Positions 41,338-51,796 are shown, counted from the first letter of the stretch. The stretch: DNA of 64,000 nt from Prevotella sp. (GCA_022775985.1 JALFIM010000039.1:43407-107406), one strand, 5' to 3'. Numbers and translations are program-made. Notes: generated from the letters alone by a model not told the origin.

Positions 41338-43041
41338 TCACCGCTGTCTCTGACGCTTTATCATGAAGCGTCCGAGACGGTGCGTCTGGCCTTTCTTCCC
41401 AAACGAGCGCACGGTGTACAGTCCGTCGTCAAGGCGCGACACCCCTACCCTGCCATTGCGTACCACACTCGTAGCCACAGCCCGTCCGTAGACACTCTCT
41501 ATGGTCACAAGCTCGCCATTTATCGCCGACACACTCTCAGGGAGCATCACCGTGCTGTTGTCACACGGCAACAGCCATGCGGCCCATTTGGCCGTGCCGC
41601 CCTCCACATACTGTCCGTCATCGGCATCACGCAGCTGCACGGGCTTGCTCTCATTGCCATACCTGTCTACGGCCGTCACAGCATAATAGCGCGAGGAGTC
41701 GGCCGGCACGAGGAGGTGCCACCGCTTCAGCCGCACGGCCAGGATGTTGTCACCCACCGACACATCCACAGGACAGCGGCGTGACGAGTACACATTATAG
41801 CGCACAGCCACGGTGTCGCGGTCGGCCGGAGTCCACCCAAGCCGCCACACCTTCTTGCCCTCACACGGCACTATGCCGAGCCCTGTCGGCGCATCGGGCT
41901 TAGAAGAACGCTCCCATGTCATAGGCGGCACGAGGGCAGGGCAGCCGTTGAACCGCTCCGTGAATCTGAATATGCCCTTGGTGTCGTCAGTGAAGAACTT
42001 GCTGCGGAAGAAGGCATGCCCCATACCGTACTGACGCGTCACCTCCATCTCGCGCGTTATGTCGTCGAGCGGCCAGTCTTTCTCACGCGGCGACATGAAA
42101 TATATGCCGAGCCCTGGTGCCACGATGCGTCCGTAGCTCTGCTCCGCCCAGTCCACGGCGAACGGGTAGAACTGCTCTCCACGGAAATACATCATCGGGA
42201 ACAGCTCGTCCATGATGCCCTCGCGGAGCCATCCCTGCGCATCCTGACACACACGTGTGTAGGCATTCCAGCCATGGCTCAAGAAACGTGACAGGTCATC
42301 AAACTTGCCTATGGGCGAGCAGCTCATCTTGACCCACGGCTTACGCGCCTTGACACGCTTCGACACCGTGCGCACGATATTCGTGATATAGGAGCGTCCG
42401 CGCTGCAGCGGCACGCTGATATTCCATGTCTCTGGGTACCGTATGTAGTCGAGGTGTATGCCGTCAATGTCGTAGCAGCGCGTTATCTCGTCGCAGATGT
42501 CTGCTATATAGTCAGCGGTACGCGGCCGCTCAGGATTCATGAATCCCTCATCGCCTATCTTCCTCACCAGTTCAGGATGCCTCGCACGCAGCTTCCTGCA
42601 CCCTGCACCGTTCCACTTGCCCACGGGTATGGCCACCACCCACGCATGAAGTTCCATGCCACGGCGGTGGCACTCCTCTATGGCGAAGGCCAGCGCATCG
42701 TAGCCCGGCGACTTGCCTGGCACACCCGAGAGGCACCCGTCCCACGGTTCAAGGCGCGAGGGATATATCGTGGTGGCACGGATGCGTGTCTGCAGTAGCA
42801 CCGTGTTGATGTTGGCATGCTGCAACTTGTTGAGTATCGTGCGCAGTTCATCCTTCTGCCTCTGCACCGAACGTGCCGACTGCGCATAGCCGTGCGGCCA
42901 GTCTATGCCACCGATGGTGGTCAGCCACACGGCCCTCACCTCATATTTAGGGCTCGGCACGCCCGTGAGACACTGTGCCCGGACCGCAGCCACGGACATA
43001 GAAAGCAATAAGGAGGATATGATGCGTGAGAATATTGTCAT
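41338..43041 (-). CDS. Secreted family-10-like glycosyl hydrolase (GHL10/DUF187)
   Basis: Signal peptide; EVRAVWLTTIGGIDWPHGYA, DGIHLDYIRYPETW, SCSPIGKF, LFPMMYFRGEQFYPFAVDW. Confidence 0.88.
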   Translation of the reverse strand: MTIFSRIISSLLLSMSVAAVRAQCLTGVPSPKYEVRAVWLTTIGGIDWPHGYAQSARSVQRQKDELRTILNKLQHANINTVLLQTRIRATTIYPSRLEPWDGCLSGVPGKSPGYDALAFAIEECHRRGMELHAWVVAIPVGKWNGAGCRKLRARHPELVRKIGDEGFMNPERPRTADYIADICDEITRCYDIDGIHLDYIRYPETWNISVPLQRGRSYITNIVRTVSKRVKARKPWVKMSCSPIGKFDDLSRFLSHGWNAYTRVCQDAQGWLREGIMDELFPMMYFRGEQFYPFAVDWAEQSYGRIVAPGLGIYFMSPREKDWPLDDITREMEVTRQYGMGHAFFRSKFFTDDTKGIFRFTERFNGCPALVPPMTWERSSKPDAPTGLGIVPCEGKKVWRLGWTPADRDTVAVRYNVYSSRRCPVDVSVGDNILAVRLKRWHLLVPADSSRYYAVTAVDRYGNESKPVQLRDADDGQYVEGGTAKWAAWLLPCDNSTVMLPESVSAINGELVTIESVYGRAVATSVVRNGRVGVSRLDDGLYTVRSFGKKGQTHRLGRFMIKRQRQR

Positions 43042-43292
43042 AAGAAGATGCTTTTAAGCCGAACAGAAACCGCCATCGCCCACGTGCATATGACAAGCAG
43101 CGCGTACATGGAGCCACGGTCTATCGGCACATTTCTGCAAAGTTAGCGTTTTTCCGACACATTACGTTATTGTAGGTACTGATTTTTTCGTAACGCCACT
43201 GCCATGCCGCCACAAAAATGACAATGGTGGAAATAAAACACCGTTTCCCACGTTATATCACATAAAGGCATATTGCCCAAACGACCAACTAT

Positions 43293-43994
43293 ATGGCAGG
43301 AAACAGTTTCACATTCAAGCAATTCACCGTACGCCAGGAGGCATGCGCCATGAAAGTGGGCACCGACGGTGTGCTCATAGGGGCATGGGCGAGCGGTGGC
43401 CACCGCATACTCGACATCGGGACAGGCACAGGACTCATAGCCCTCATGATGGCTCAGCGTTTCAGTCAGGCACTCATCACGGCCATAGACATTGACCACG
43501 AGGCTTGCGCACAGGCCCGCGACAATGCCAGCGCAAGTCCCTTCGGCACGCGCATAGAAGTGCTTGACACCCCACTGCAAGCCTATACGCCACCTACTCT
43601 CTTCGACAGCATAGTATCAAACCCACCATATTTCCAGAACAGTCTGCGTAATCCCGATGCCCGCAAGGCTGCGGCCCGCCACTCCGACTCACTGCCTTTC
43701 GGCGTGCTCTTCAGTCACGTGGCGCGACTGCTGTCGGCCGACGGCGTGTTCAGCGCGGTGGTGCCCACAGAGAGCGTGAGCGACTTCATAGCCGAGGGCA
43801 GCATGCACTCGCTGTCGGTAGTGCGCCGTTGCGATATACGCACCACGCCGCGCAAGCCCCTGCGCCGCTGTCTGCTGTCATTCGCGCGACGCTGCGGCAC
43901 GGCAATGGAGCGCAGCGAACAGACACTGCAGGCAGCCGACGGTACGAGGTCAGAGTGGTACGCACGGCTCACTGCCGACTTCTATATAAAATAA
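43293..43994 (+). CDS. trmN6: tRNA1(Val) (adenine(37)-N6)-methyltransferase-like
   Basis: FTFKQFTVRQEACAMKVGTDGVLIGAWA, LDIGTGTGLIALMMAQR, IVSNPPYF. Confidence 0.93.
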   Translation: MAGNSFTFKQFTVRQEACAMKVGTDGVLIGAWASGGHRILDIGTGTGLIALMMAQRFSQALITAIDIDHEACAQARDNASASPFGTRIEVLDTPLQAYTPPTLFDSIVSNPPYFQNSLRNPDARKAAARHSDSLPFGVLFSHVARLLSADGVFSAVVPTESVSDFIAEGSMHSLSVVRRCDIRTTPRKPLRRCLLSFARRCGTAMERSEQTLQAADGTRSEWYARLTADFYIK

Positions 43995-44013
43995 TGTATT
44001 AAGAGTATTATCT

Positions 44014-45945
44014 TCATTTGGCTACAAACTTGCCCGTAGCCATGGTGTTGTCGGCGAATGTGACCTTCAGCAAGAACACGCCACACATGCCACCAAGGCA
44101 GATGTCGGCATGCGTGGATGCCAGACTGTGGGTAGAGAGCCGTACGCCTGTCATGGAGTACAGCTCCACGTGCCGCATGTCCTTGTCAGAGCTTACCATC
44201 ACGCGGCCCTCTGCGGCCCTCACGTCGAGTCGGTGCGCCGCCGTCACATGCCCCACGCCAGTAGAGCCGCCGGCCTCACGGAGCCAGAATCCCATCCATG
44301 TGGTCGGAGCCGACGGGCGCGTGTCGATGATACGCTCTGTCACGATGCCTGACGGACGCTTGTTCTGTACCTCTATGTTCACACTCATATGCCTACCAAT
44401 AGGAGCCGACTCCAAGCCAAGCATGGCCCATGGTATGGCCGCCTCCACGGTGTATCTCACGCCATTGTCCGATTTCTTTACCACTATGCCGTCGTATGTC
44501 ACGGTCTTCCATGTGCCACCAGTGCCCAGCCATGCCGTGCTGCTGCCATCGCGGCCCATAAACAGCCGTACAGTCTCGCCCGACACCGACGACGTGGGAG
44601 TGTCGCGCACGTCGAGCGACAGCCGCACGCCGTCGCCTGACGTGCCGTCTGCCGACCTTGTGTCATCATCTACGGTAGCCACGAAGTACAGGTTCTCGGC
44701 ATCATAGGCGAAGTCGGCAGCGGTGGGCAGGTTGTTTCTGAAGCCCATCGTCACCTGATTGGCCGACGGACGGACGTAGCCGTCATCGGCCGAGACCTTG
44801 CCGTCGACAGCGGGCGTAGCCTTGGTGGCCTCAAACTGCCGCATAGGATAGCCCTTTATCATTTCCACCTTGCCGCCAATGCCAGATACAGCCACCACCA
44901 CGCCTGTGTCGATGACGGCCAGTGAGTTCCACAACGCCTGTTGGTCAGAGCCTATGACAAACGGATGAGTCAGAGCCTTGAAGTCGGTGGCATTCTCATC
45001 GCCCACTGCCGTGAGCATGTTCAGTTTGTCGCCATTGTTGTAGTACGACTGCCACGACAGCACGGTCTCGCCCCACGGCAGCACACGTATGTAAGGAGCT
45101 CCGCCTTTCGCCGCCGACACGTTGTGGGCCTTCTGACGCATCGCGCTGTTGCTGTCCACGAAGAATCCACCGCTCCAGTTGTCCGCCAGCGGACATCTCA
45201 CCGTGGTGGGGAAGAAGTCGCCTATGCCAGGCCAGCCGTTGTCCTCTATCGCTATCACTATGCTGCTATGGTCACTGAGCAGTACAGGCGACGGCATACC
45301 GTCACGATACCCGGCACGGAACGACACCTTCTGTGCGGCCGACCATGTCTTGCCACCGTCAAACGAGCGGCAAAGCGATATCTGCTGCTCATTGCTCGAT
45401 GTGTATGGGCCCTCGTCAGCGAAGTACAGTTGCAGCTCACCCGACGGCAGCTCAAGCATCGACGGTTCCCAGCAGCCGTCCTCAAAGGTATGCCGAGCAT
45501 CGTTGACGAATATCTCGTCGCTCCACGTAGCGCCATTATCCACACTGCGCTTGCAGCGTATGCCGAACTTGCGGTCGGTGGTGTACGGGGCCGACGGACG
45601 TGGATTGTAGGCCACGATGATGGTGCCGTCGGACAACTGTATGAGGTCGGGCACGCAGTTTGGCACCCGGTTCACGTTGTTCACTATACGCACGGGCGAG
45701 CCCCATGTGTTGCCATTGTCATCAGAGAATGCTATCACTATGCCGCCACTCTCGCACGTGGCGAGCAGACGGCCGTCGTGCAACTGTATGATACGGGCAT
45801 AGCCTCCGCTGCCGAACACCGTACGGCGCGATGACATGTCCCAGAATATGCGCGACCGCTGGTACGACGACGCGTTAGAGCAGACCGGCATGAGGGCCTG
45901 CAACAAGAACAACAGGATGACTGATAGCTTTTTTTTCATTATCAT
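44014..45945 (-). CDS. Secreted sialidase/BNR-repeat protein with CBM9-like module and T9SS-type C-terminal domain
   Basis: Asp-boxes SDDNGNTWGS, SVDNGATWSD, SFDGGKTWSA; C-terminal VELYSMTGVRLSTHSLASTHADICLGGMCGVFLLKVTFADNTMATGKFVAK. Confidence 0.82.
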   Translation of the reverse strand: MIMKKKLSVILLFLLQALMPVCSNASSYQRSRIFWDMSSRRTVFGSGGYARIIQLHDGRLLATCESGGIVIAFSDDNGNTWGSPVRIVNNVNRVPNCVPDLIQLSDGTIIVAYNPRPSAPYTTDRKFGIRCKRSVDNGATWSDEIFVNDARHTFEDGCWEPSMLELPSGELQLYFADEGPYTSSNEQQISLCRSFDGGKTWSAAQKVSFRAGYRDGMPSPVLLSDHSSIVIAIEDNGWPGIGDFFPTTVRCPLADNWSGGFFVDSNSAMRQKAHNVSAAKGGAPYIRVLPWGETVLSWQSYYNNGDKLNMLTAVGDENATDFKALTHPFVIGSDQQALWNSLAVIDTGVVVAVSGIGGKVEMIKGYPMRQFEATKATPAVDGKVSADDGYVRPSANQVTMGFRNNLPTAADFAYDAENLYFVATVDDDTRSADGTSGDGVRLSLDVRDTPTSSVSGETVRLFMGRDGSSTAWLGTGGTWKTVTYDGIVVKKSDNGVRYTVEAAIPWAMLGLESAPIGRHMSVNIEVQNKRPSGIVTERIIDTRPSAPTTWMGFWLREAGGSTGVGHVTAAHRLDVRAAEGRVMVSSDKDMRHVELYSMTGVRLSTHSLASTHADICLGGMCGVFLLKVTFADNTMATGKFVAK

Positions 45946-46140
45946 TGTGTTTTATGTGTGAGTAATCATTTATTACGCCCCACCAGGATACCACGACCAC
46001 ATGGCCGTAACGCGGTGCTGGCAGCAGCGCAGCGGTTGTATGGCACAAAATTAAACAAATTCCGTGAATAACACGCCTACAAACCCGCAAAATCATCATT
46101 TCATCTCGTTTCTAACGCAATATTTATTCCTTACATACAA

Positions 46141-46192
46141 ATGAAGATTTACGGAATCATTTACGCTTGATACCGTAAATCTTCTTTTTATT
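46141..46192 (+). terminator. Orphan intrinsic terminator-like hairpin
   Basis: GAAGATTTACGG-N17-CCGTAAATCTTC TTTTTATTT; no + strand gene upstream. Confidence 0.65.
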
Positions 46193-46213
46193 TACAGCTA
46201 CTCACCATACCGA

Positions 46214-46303
46214 TTTGCGAAACAGTCCGTTTTGCACTGCGATTCGGTCCATTTCGCGTCCTAAAACGGGCCGTTTTGCAGCGCGATTCGGACTATTTCA
46301 CAA
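46214..46303. repeat. Quasi-palindrome array, copy D (4 units)
   Basis: tttgcgaaacagtccgttttgcactgcgattcggtccatttcgcgtcctaaaacgggccgttttgcagcgcgattcggactatttcacaag; centres ~46225, 46247, 46269, 46290. Confidence 0.9.
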
Positions 46304-46644
46304 GTCACTGAATTTCAAAACGTTACAGTCATAAGACCAGAGCACGACAGACACAGAGCCAAACATCGCATACACAAGTCCAAAGGTACGCCCTGCTGTC
46401 ACCGACATACTGCCCACAGCGGCAGACTCACGCTCTGAAAGCCACGGACGAGCGGGCCATACGGCACACCCCACAGATGGAGCACTACGCCAACTGACGG
46501 GGCTGACGTGCATCTACATGCCAAAGGCCCGACTGGCCAGACAAAACAAATCGAAATAAAAGCGGCCGTTTTCTTTCATAATCGGAATGTTTTATATACT
46601 TTTGCACGCCAGATTATAATTCGGCATAGAAAACACTTAAAATA

Positions 46645-48159
46645 ATGGTATCATTCTTAATAAGTCTTGCAGCATTGGTCGTAGGCTATCTTCTCTACGG
46701 CAAGTTTGTAGAACGCGTATTCGCTCCCGACAACCGTCCCACCCCAGTTGCCACCAAAGCCGACGGCATAGACTATATAGCCATGCCCGGGTGGAAGATA
46801 TTTATGATACAGTTTCTCAACATCGCCGGCACAGGCCCAATCTTCGGAGCCATCATGGGCGCATGGTACGGCCCCGTGGCATACCTGTGGATAGTGCTCG
46901 GATGCATATTCGCAGGGGCCACGCACGACTACCTCAGCGGCATGCTCTCACTGCGCAACGACGGCGCGGGGCTGCCGCAGCTCGTAGGCAAGTACCTCGG
47001 CAAGAAAGCCAAGAGCGTGATGCTCGTGTTCACGGTGCTGTTGCTGCTCATGGTGGGTGCCGTGTTCGTCTACAGCCCGGCCATAATACTGCAAGGCATG
47101 GGCGGCTCGCTGATGATGTGGATTATCATCATATTCGTGTACTACGTCATAGCCACGCTCCTGCCCATCGACAAGATAATAGGAAAGATATACCCCCTGT
47201 TCGCATTTTCGCTGATATTCATGGCCGCCGCGCTCTTCATTGGACTCCTCATCAAGCGGCCCGACCTGCCTGAGCTGTGGAGCGACCTGCCGAGCTACAA
47301 CCTCAACACCGTGAAGGCATGGCTCGGTGCCGACGCGCACATGGCCAAGAACCCGCTGTTCCCCTGCCTGTTCATCACCATAGCATGCGGAGCCATCAGC
47401 GGATTCCACGCCACGCAGAGCCCGCTCATGGCTCGCTGCATGAAGAGCGAGCGCATGGGCCGCCCCATATTCTATGGTGCCATGATAACCGAGGGCATAG
47501 TGGCACTGATATGGGCCACCGTGTCCATATACTTCTTCTACTACGGAGGATGGCGCGAGGTGGTGCCGGCCGGCATCGTGGAGAAGTTCATCGGCCAGGC
47601 CGAGGGCGGCGGCATGACGCTCGTACACTTCTTCAAGGCACCAGAGGTGGTGACATACGTGTGCAAGGGGTGGCTCGGCATGGCCGGAGGCATACTCGCC
47701 ATGCTTGGCGTGGTGGCCGCGCCCATCACCACGGGCGACACCGCGTTCCGCAGCGCACGCCTCATCATAGCCGAGGCCTGCGGCATTGAGCAGCACACCA
47801 TAGGCAAGCGTCTGGCCATAAGCCTGCCCATATTCGTGTGCGCCATACTGTTCCTGGCATGGCAGATAGGCAACCCAGGCGGATTCAACATCATCTGGCA
47901 GTACTTCGGATGGGCCAACCAGACGCTCAGCGTGTTCACGCTGTGGACGCTCACCGTATTTCTCGCGCAGCAGAAGAAGGCATACGTCATCACGCTCATA
48001 CCAGCCTTGTTTATGACGGCGGTGTGCTCCACGTTCATCTTCGTGTCACGCCAGGCCCTCGACCTGCCCGGCATCACAGGCTATCTGATAGGCTTCGCCG
48101 TATGCGTGGCGGCACTGATATGGTTCGTACGGTGGAAAATAAATTCACCGCAAATATAA
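46645..48159 (+). CDS. cstA: Carbon starvation protein / peptide-pyruvate transporter
   Basis: Multi-TM protein; FMIQFLNIAGTGPIFGAIMGAWYGP, GAISGFHATQSPLMARC. Confidence 0.94.
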   Translation: MVSFLISLAALVVGYLLYGKFVERVFAPDNRPTPVATKADGIDYIAMPGWKIFMIQFLNIAGTGPIFGAIMGAWYGPVAYLWIVLGCIFAGATHDYLSGMLSLRNDGAGLPQLVGKYLGKKAKSVMLVFTVLLLLMVGAVFVYSPAIILQGMGGSLMMWIIIIFVYYVIATLLPIDKIIGKIYPLFAFSLIFMAAALFIGLLIKRPDLPELWSDLPSYNLNTVKAWLGADAHMAKNPLFPCLFITIACGAISGFHATQSPLMARCMKSERMGRPIFYGAMITEGIVALIWATVSIYFFYYGGWREVVPAGIVEKFIGQAEGGGMTLVHFFKAPEVVTYVCKGWLGMAGGILAMLGVVAAPITTGDTAFRSARLIIAEACGIEQHTIGKRLAISLPIFVCAILFLAWQIGNPGGFNIIWQYFGWANQTLSVFTLWTLTVFLAQQKKAYVITLIPALFMTAVCSTFIFVSRQALDLPGITGYLIGFAVCVAALIWFVRWKINSPQI

Positions 48160-48304
48160 TTTTCTGCCTTTTCGGCAGTTATTATAACATGTGGGGCTTG
48201 CCGCAGCTCACGCTCGTGGCAGCCGCAGTGTCGCCTGGCCACGGCCTGGCACGGCACGATACCACGTGAACACTCAACATCCACAATCTAAAAACACAAG
48301 AAGC

Positions 48305-48790
48305 ATGCTAAAGAAAATCTTCGCCATCGCAGCCATAGCGCTGTCGTCGCTGACTGCCAACGCCCAGTTTGAACAAGGTAAGATATACCTCAACGGCTCA
48401 CTCACGGGCCTCAACCTGTCGTACAACGGTGAGTCGAAGTTCAACTTCGGCACACAGGGACAGATGGGATACATGGTGGCCGACAACTGGCTGCTCTACG
48501 GACTCGTGGGCTATCAGCACACCGACTCGTCCGACAGTTACAGCGCAGGAGCAGGAGGCAGGTTCTACATAGACCAGAACGGCATATTCCTCGGAGCCAA
48601 CTGCAAAGTGGTACACAGCCCCGGCTACACCGACGTGATGCCCGGCCTCGAGGTGGGCTACGCCTACTTCCTCAGCCGCACCGTGACCATAGAGCCGGCC
48701 ATATACTACGACCAGTCATTCAAGGACCACAGCAAGTACTCCACCATAGGTCTGAAAGTGGGCATAGGCGTGTACCTCTTCAACGACTGA
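48305..48790 (+). CDS. Outer membrane beta-barrel family protein
   Basis: Signal peptide [21 protein letters not shown] and alternating amphipathic strands. Confidence 0.75.
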   Translation: MLKKIFAIAAIALSSLTANAQFEQGKIYLNGSLTGLNLSYNGESKFNFGTQGQMGYMVADNWLLYGLVGYQHTDSSDSYSAGAGGRFYIDQNGIFLGANCKVVHSPGYTDVMPGLEVGYAYFLSRTVTIEPAIYYDQSFKDHSKYSTIGLKVGIGVYLFND

Positions 48791-48800
48791 CGGCACACAC

Positions 48801-49418
48801 ATGGACTCATCATATCCCTCGCGACTGCTCGACGATGCCGTAGGAGAGCTGTCGCGTCTGCCCGGTGTCGGACGCAAGACGGCACTGCGGCTTGCCCTGC
48901 ACCTGCTCAGGCGGTCGACCGATGAGGTGGACTCCTTCACCAACGCCATATCGAGAATGAGGCATGAGGTGAAGTACTGCACCGTGTGCCACAACATCAG
49001 CGACAGCGACATCTGCCCCATCTGCGCCGACAGCAAGCGCGACACCCACACCATCTGCGTGGTGGAGAACATCCGCGACGTAATGGCCGTGGAGAACACC
49101 CAGCAGTACAGCGGCGTGTACCATGTGCTCGGGGGCGTGATATCGCCAATGGACGGCATCGGCCCCTCTGACCTCGCCATCGACTCCCTGATAGAGCGTG
49201 TGGCGCAGGGCGGCATCAGCGAGGTGATACTCGCGCTCAGCCCCACGATGGAAGGAGACACCACCAACTTCTTCATATCGCGCAAACTCGGGCCGTATGA
49301 CGTGCGCCTGAGCGTCATAGCACGCGGCATATCAGTAGGAGACGAGCTGGAATACACCGATGAGGTGACTCTCGGACGCGCCATCCTCAACAGAACCATT
49401 ATGAAATCAGAGAAATGA
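48801..49418 (+). CDS. recR: Recombination mediator protein RecR
   Basis: [21 protein letters not shown]4 zinc finger [16 protein letters not shown], Toprim [16 protein letters not shown]. Confidence 0.97.
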   Translation: MDSSYPSRLLDDAVGELSRLPGVGRKTALRLALHLLRRSTDEVDSFTNAISRMRHEVKYCTVCHNISDSDICPICADSKRDTHTICVVENIRDVMAVENTQQYSGVYHVLGGVISPMDGIGPSDLAIDSLIERVAQGGISEVILALSPTMEGDTTNFFISRKLGPYDVRLSVIARGISVGDELEYTDEVTLGRAILNRTIMKSEK

Positions 49419-49846
49419 ATAAGCTCAGACGACACCTCCTCACACTGTTCGCCATACCGACGGGCTGCGCCATACTGCTCGCCGTACTCTTCGAGACTGA
49501 CCTGCTGCCATGCGGCATCTGCGCCGACGACAAGGGCCTTGAGTTCGTGGCGGCCACCATCATGGAGCTGCTCACCATCTGCATCATACCCATAGCCATG
49601 AAGCTGCTGAAGCTAAAGTGCGTGGAGAGGCGGATGACGACGCTCCGCGGCGTGCAGAGGTTCAGCACATACCGCTGTCTCATGCTCACACTGCCGCTGC
49701 TTGTCAACACATTATTATATTATATGTTCATGAATGTCGCCTTCGGCTACATGGCCATAATACTGCTGCTCTGCCTCGCCTTCGTATGGCCTACGAGGCA
49801 GAGGTGCCACGACGAGGCGGCCGCAGCCAGTGACAACGCGCAGTAA
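49415..49846 (+). CDS. Small membrane protein of unknown function
   Basis: ATGA overlap with recR; several hydrophobic segments. Confidence 0.7.
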   Translation: MNKLRRHLLTLFAIPTGCAILLAVLFETDLLPCGICADDKGLEFVAATIMELLTICIIPIAMKLLKLKCVERRMTTLRGVQRFSTYRCLMLTLPLLVNTLLYYMFMNVAFGYMAIILLLCLAFVWPTRQRCHDEAAAASDNAQ

Positions 49847-49896
49847 TTCCGCCACGCGCCGGCATCGCTTCCACCCTACACAACAGACACACCGCA

Positions 49897-51081
49897 TTGA
49901 AACTATCCGTCATCATAGTAAGCTACAACGTGAGATACTATCTTGAGCAGTGCCTCCACGCCCTGTTCAAGGCCACTACGGGCATCAGCACCGAGGTGTT
50001 CGTCGTAGACAACCACTCGTCCGACGGCTCCGTGGAGTATCTCTCCGAACGCTTTCATGACATAAACTTCATCAGCAGCAACCACAACCTGGGGTTCGCA
50101 CGCGCCAACAACACCGCCATCAGGCAGTCCCACGGCGAGTATGTGCTGCTCCTCAACCCCGACACCATCGTAGGCGAGCACACGCTGTCGGACGTAATAA
50201 GCCTCATGGACTCCAAGCCCAGCGCCGGATGCGCCGGCGTGAGGATGATAAAGACCGACGGCACCGACGCCATGGAGTCGCGGCGCGGACTGCCCACGCC
50301 TACTACGGCGTTCTTCAAGATGTGCGGACTGTGTACACGCTATCCGCACAACAGGCGCGTGGGCCGCTACTACATGGGGTGGCTGCCGTGGGACAAGCCC
50401 GCGAGAATAGAGGTGGTGAGCGGTGCGTTCTGCATGCTCAGACACTCCGCGCTCGACAAGGTTGGGTTGCTCGACGAGGACTTCTTCATGTACGGCGAGG
50501 ACATAGACCTGTCGTACCGCATGCTGAAGGGCGGATTCGACAATTGGTACGTGCCGTCGCGCATACTGCACTACAAGGGCGAGAGCACGCAGAAGACCAC
50601 GTTCCGCTACGTACACATATTCTACAACGCCATGCTCATATTCTTCCGCAAGCACTATGGGCACATGTCGCTGCTGCTCACCATGCCCATCAAGGCCGCC
50701 ATAGTGGCCAAAGCCGTGGCCGCGCTGCTCAGGACGCAACTCATACAGACGGGGCACGCCATGGGGCTGACATCGTACAAGCGGCGCAAGGAGCCGCTCT
50801 ACGTGTTCATCACGAGCCAGGCCAACAGCGATGCGTGCCGCAGGATAGCCGCGAGAAAGGGCATCAGGGCCTGCTTCCACTGCGCGGACAATCTGCCCGA
50901 AGGACACACGCAGCTGCATCTGGAGCCAGACACGTGTACCTATGTGGTGTATGACGTAGACGCGTTCAGCTACGAGCGCATATTCGAGTTGTCGGCCAAG
51001 GGCTGCAACGACAACATATCCATTGGCACATTCAACAAGGACACTGGAATAATAATCACCGGCGACGAGATTCTGAAATGA
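49897..51081 (+). CDS. Glycosyltransferase family 2 (TTG start)
   Basis: KLSVIIVSYNVRYYLEQCLHAL, VVDNHSSDGS, LLNPDT. Confidence 0.92.
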   Translation: MKLSVIIVSYNVRYYLEQCLHALFKATTGISTEVFVVDNHSSDGSVEYLSERFHDINFISSNHNLGFARANNTAIRQSHGEYVLLLNPDTIVGEHTLSDVISLMDSKPSAGCAGVRMIKTDGTDAMESRRGLPTPTTAFFKMCGLCTRYPHNRRVGRYYMGWLPWDKPARIEVVSGAFCMLRHSALDKVGLLDEDFFMYGEDIDLSYRMLKGGFDNWYVPSRILHYKGESTQKTTFRYVHIFYNAMLIFFRKHYGHMSLLLTMPIKAAIVAKAVAALLRTQLIQTGHAMGLTSYKRRKEPLYVFITSQANSDACRRIAARKGIRACFHCADNLPEGHTQLHLEPDTCTYVVYDVDAFSYERIFELSAKGCNDNISIGTFNKDTGIIITGDEILK

Positions 51082-51599
51082 CCGACACACACACAAGACC
51101 CACCATAACGCTCAGGGCCATGGAGCCTGAAGACCTCGACTTCATATACAGTCTTGAGAATGACGCGGAGGCATGGACTGCCAGCGCCAACACCGTGCCA
51201 TTCTCACGCTACCTGCTCCACGACTACATAGCCAACGCATCCGCCGACATATACACCGACAAGCAGGTGAGGATGATAATAGCCAACAGCGAGGGCACTG
51301 CCGTAGGGTGCATAGACCTGTTCGACTTCAATCCGTCGCACATGCGGGCAGAGGTGGGCATCATCATACACAAAGACCACCGCCACAACGGCTATGCCGC
51401 CTCGGCACTGTCGGCCCTGATAGGCTATGCAGCCACAGTGCTGCACCTACACCAGATTTACGCCATTGTGAACAAGCACAATACGCCGTCAGTAAGACTA
51501 TTCTCGAACGTCGGTTTCAAGTCTGGCACAGTGCTCTCAGACTGGCTTTTCGATGGAAAGGAATACTCCGATGCGGCAATAATGCAATTTTTTTTGTAA
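51078..51599 (+). CDS. GNAT-family N-acetyltransferase
   Basis: TLRAMEPEDLDFIYSLEND, EVGIIIHKDHRHNGYAASALSALI. Confidence 0.9.
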   Translation: MTDTHTRPTITLRAMEPEDLDFIYSLENDAEAWTASANTVPFSRYLLHDYIANASADIYTDKQVRMIIANSEGTAVGCIDLFDFNPSHMRAEVGIIIHKDHRHNGYAASALSALIGYAATVLHLHQIYAIVNKHNTPSVRLFSNVGFKSGTVLSDWLFDGKEYSDAAIMQFFL

Positions 51600-51679
51600 A
51601 AAAGTCACCAAAACATTTGGTGGGTTCACCAATAATTACTACCTTTGCACTCGCTAAAACGAAATGAAGCCCACATAAT

Positions 51680-51753
51680 GGTGCGTTAGTTCAGTTGGTT
51701 AGAACGCCTGCCTGTCACGCAGGAGGTCACGAGTTCGAATCTCGTACGCACCG
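51680..51753 (+). tRNA. tRNA-Asp (anticodon GTC)
   Basis: GGTGCGTTAGTTCAGTTGGTTAGAACGCCTGCCTGTCACGCAGGAGGTCACGAGTTCGAATCTCGTACGCACCG cloverleaf. Confidence 0.96.
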
Positions 51754-51757
51754 CAGA

Positions 51758-51796
51758 AAGCTCTTGCTGATACAAAGGCAAGAGCTTTTTTTTATA
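51758..51796 (+). terminator. Intrinsic terminator after tRNA-Asp
   Basis: AAGCTCTTGCtgatacaaagGCAAGAGCTTTTTTTT. Confidence 0.85.

Noticed and set aside
46561-46580. aaagcggccgttttctttc before cstA as a further palindrome unit
   Set aside because: Only a partial match to one half-site and not in register with copy D.
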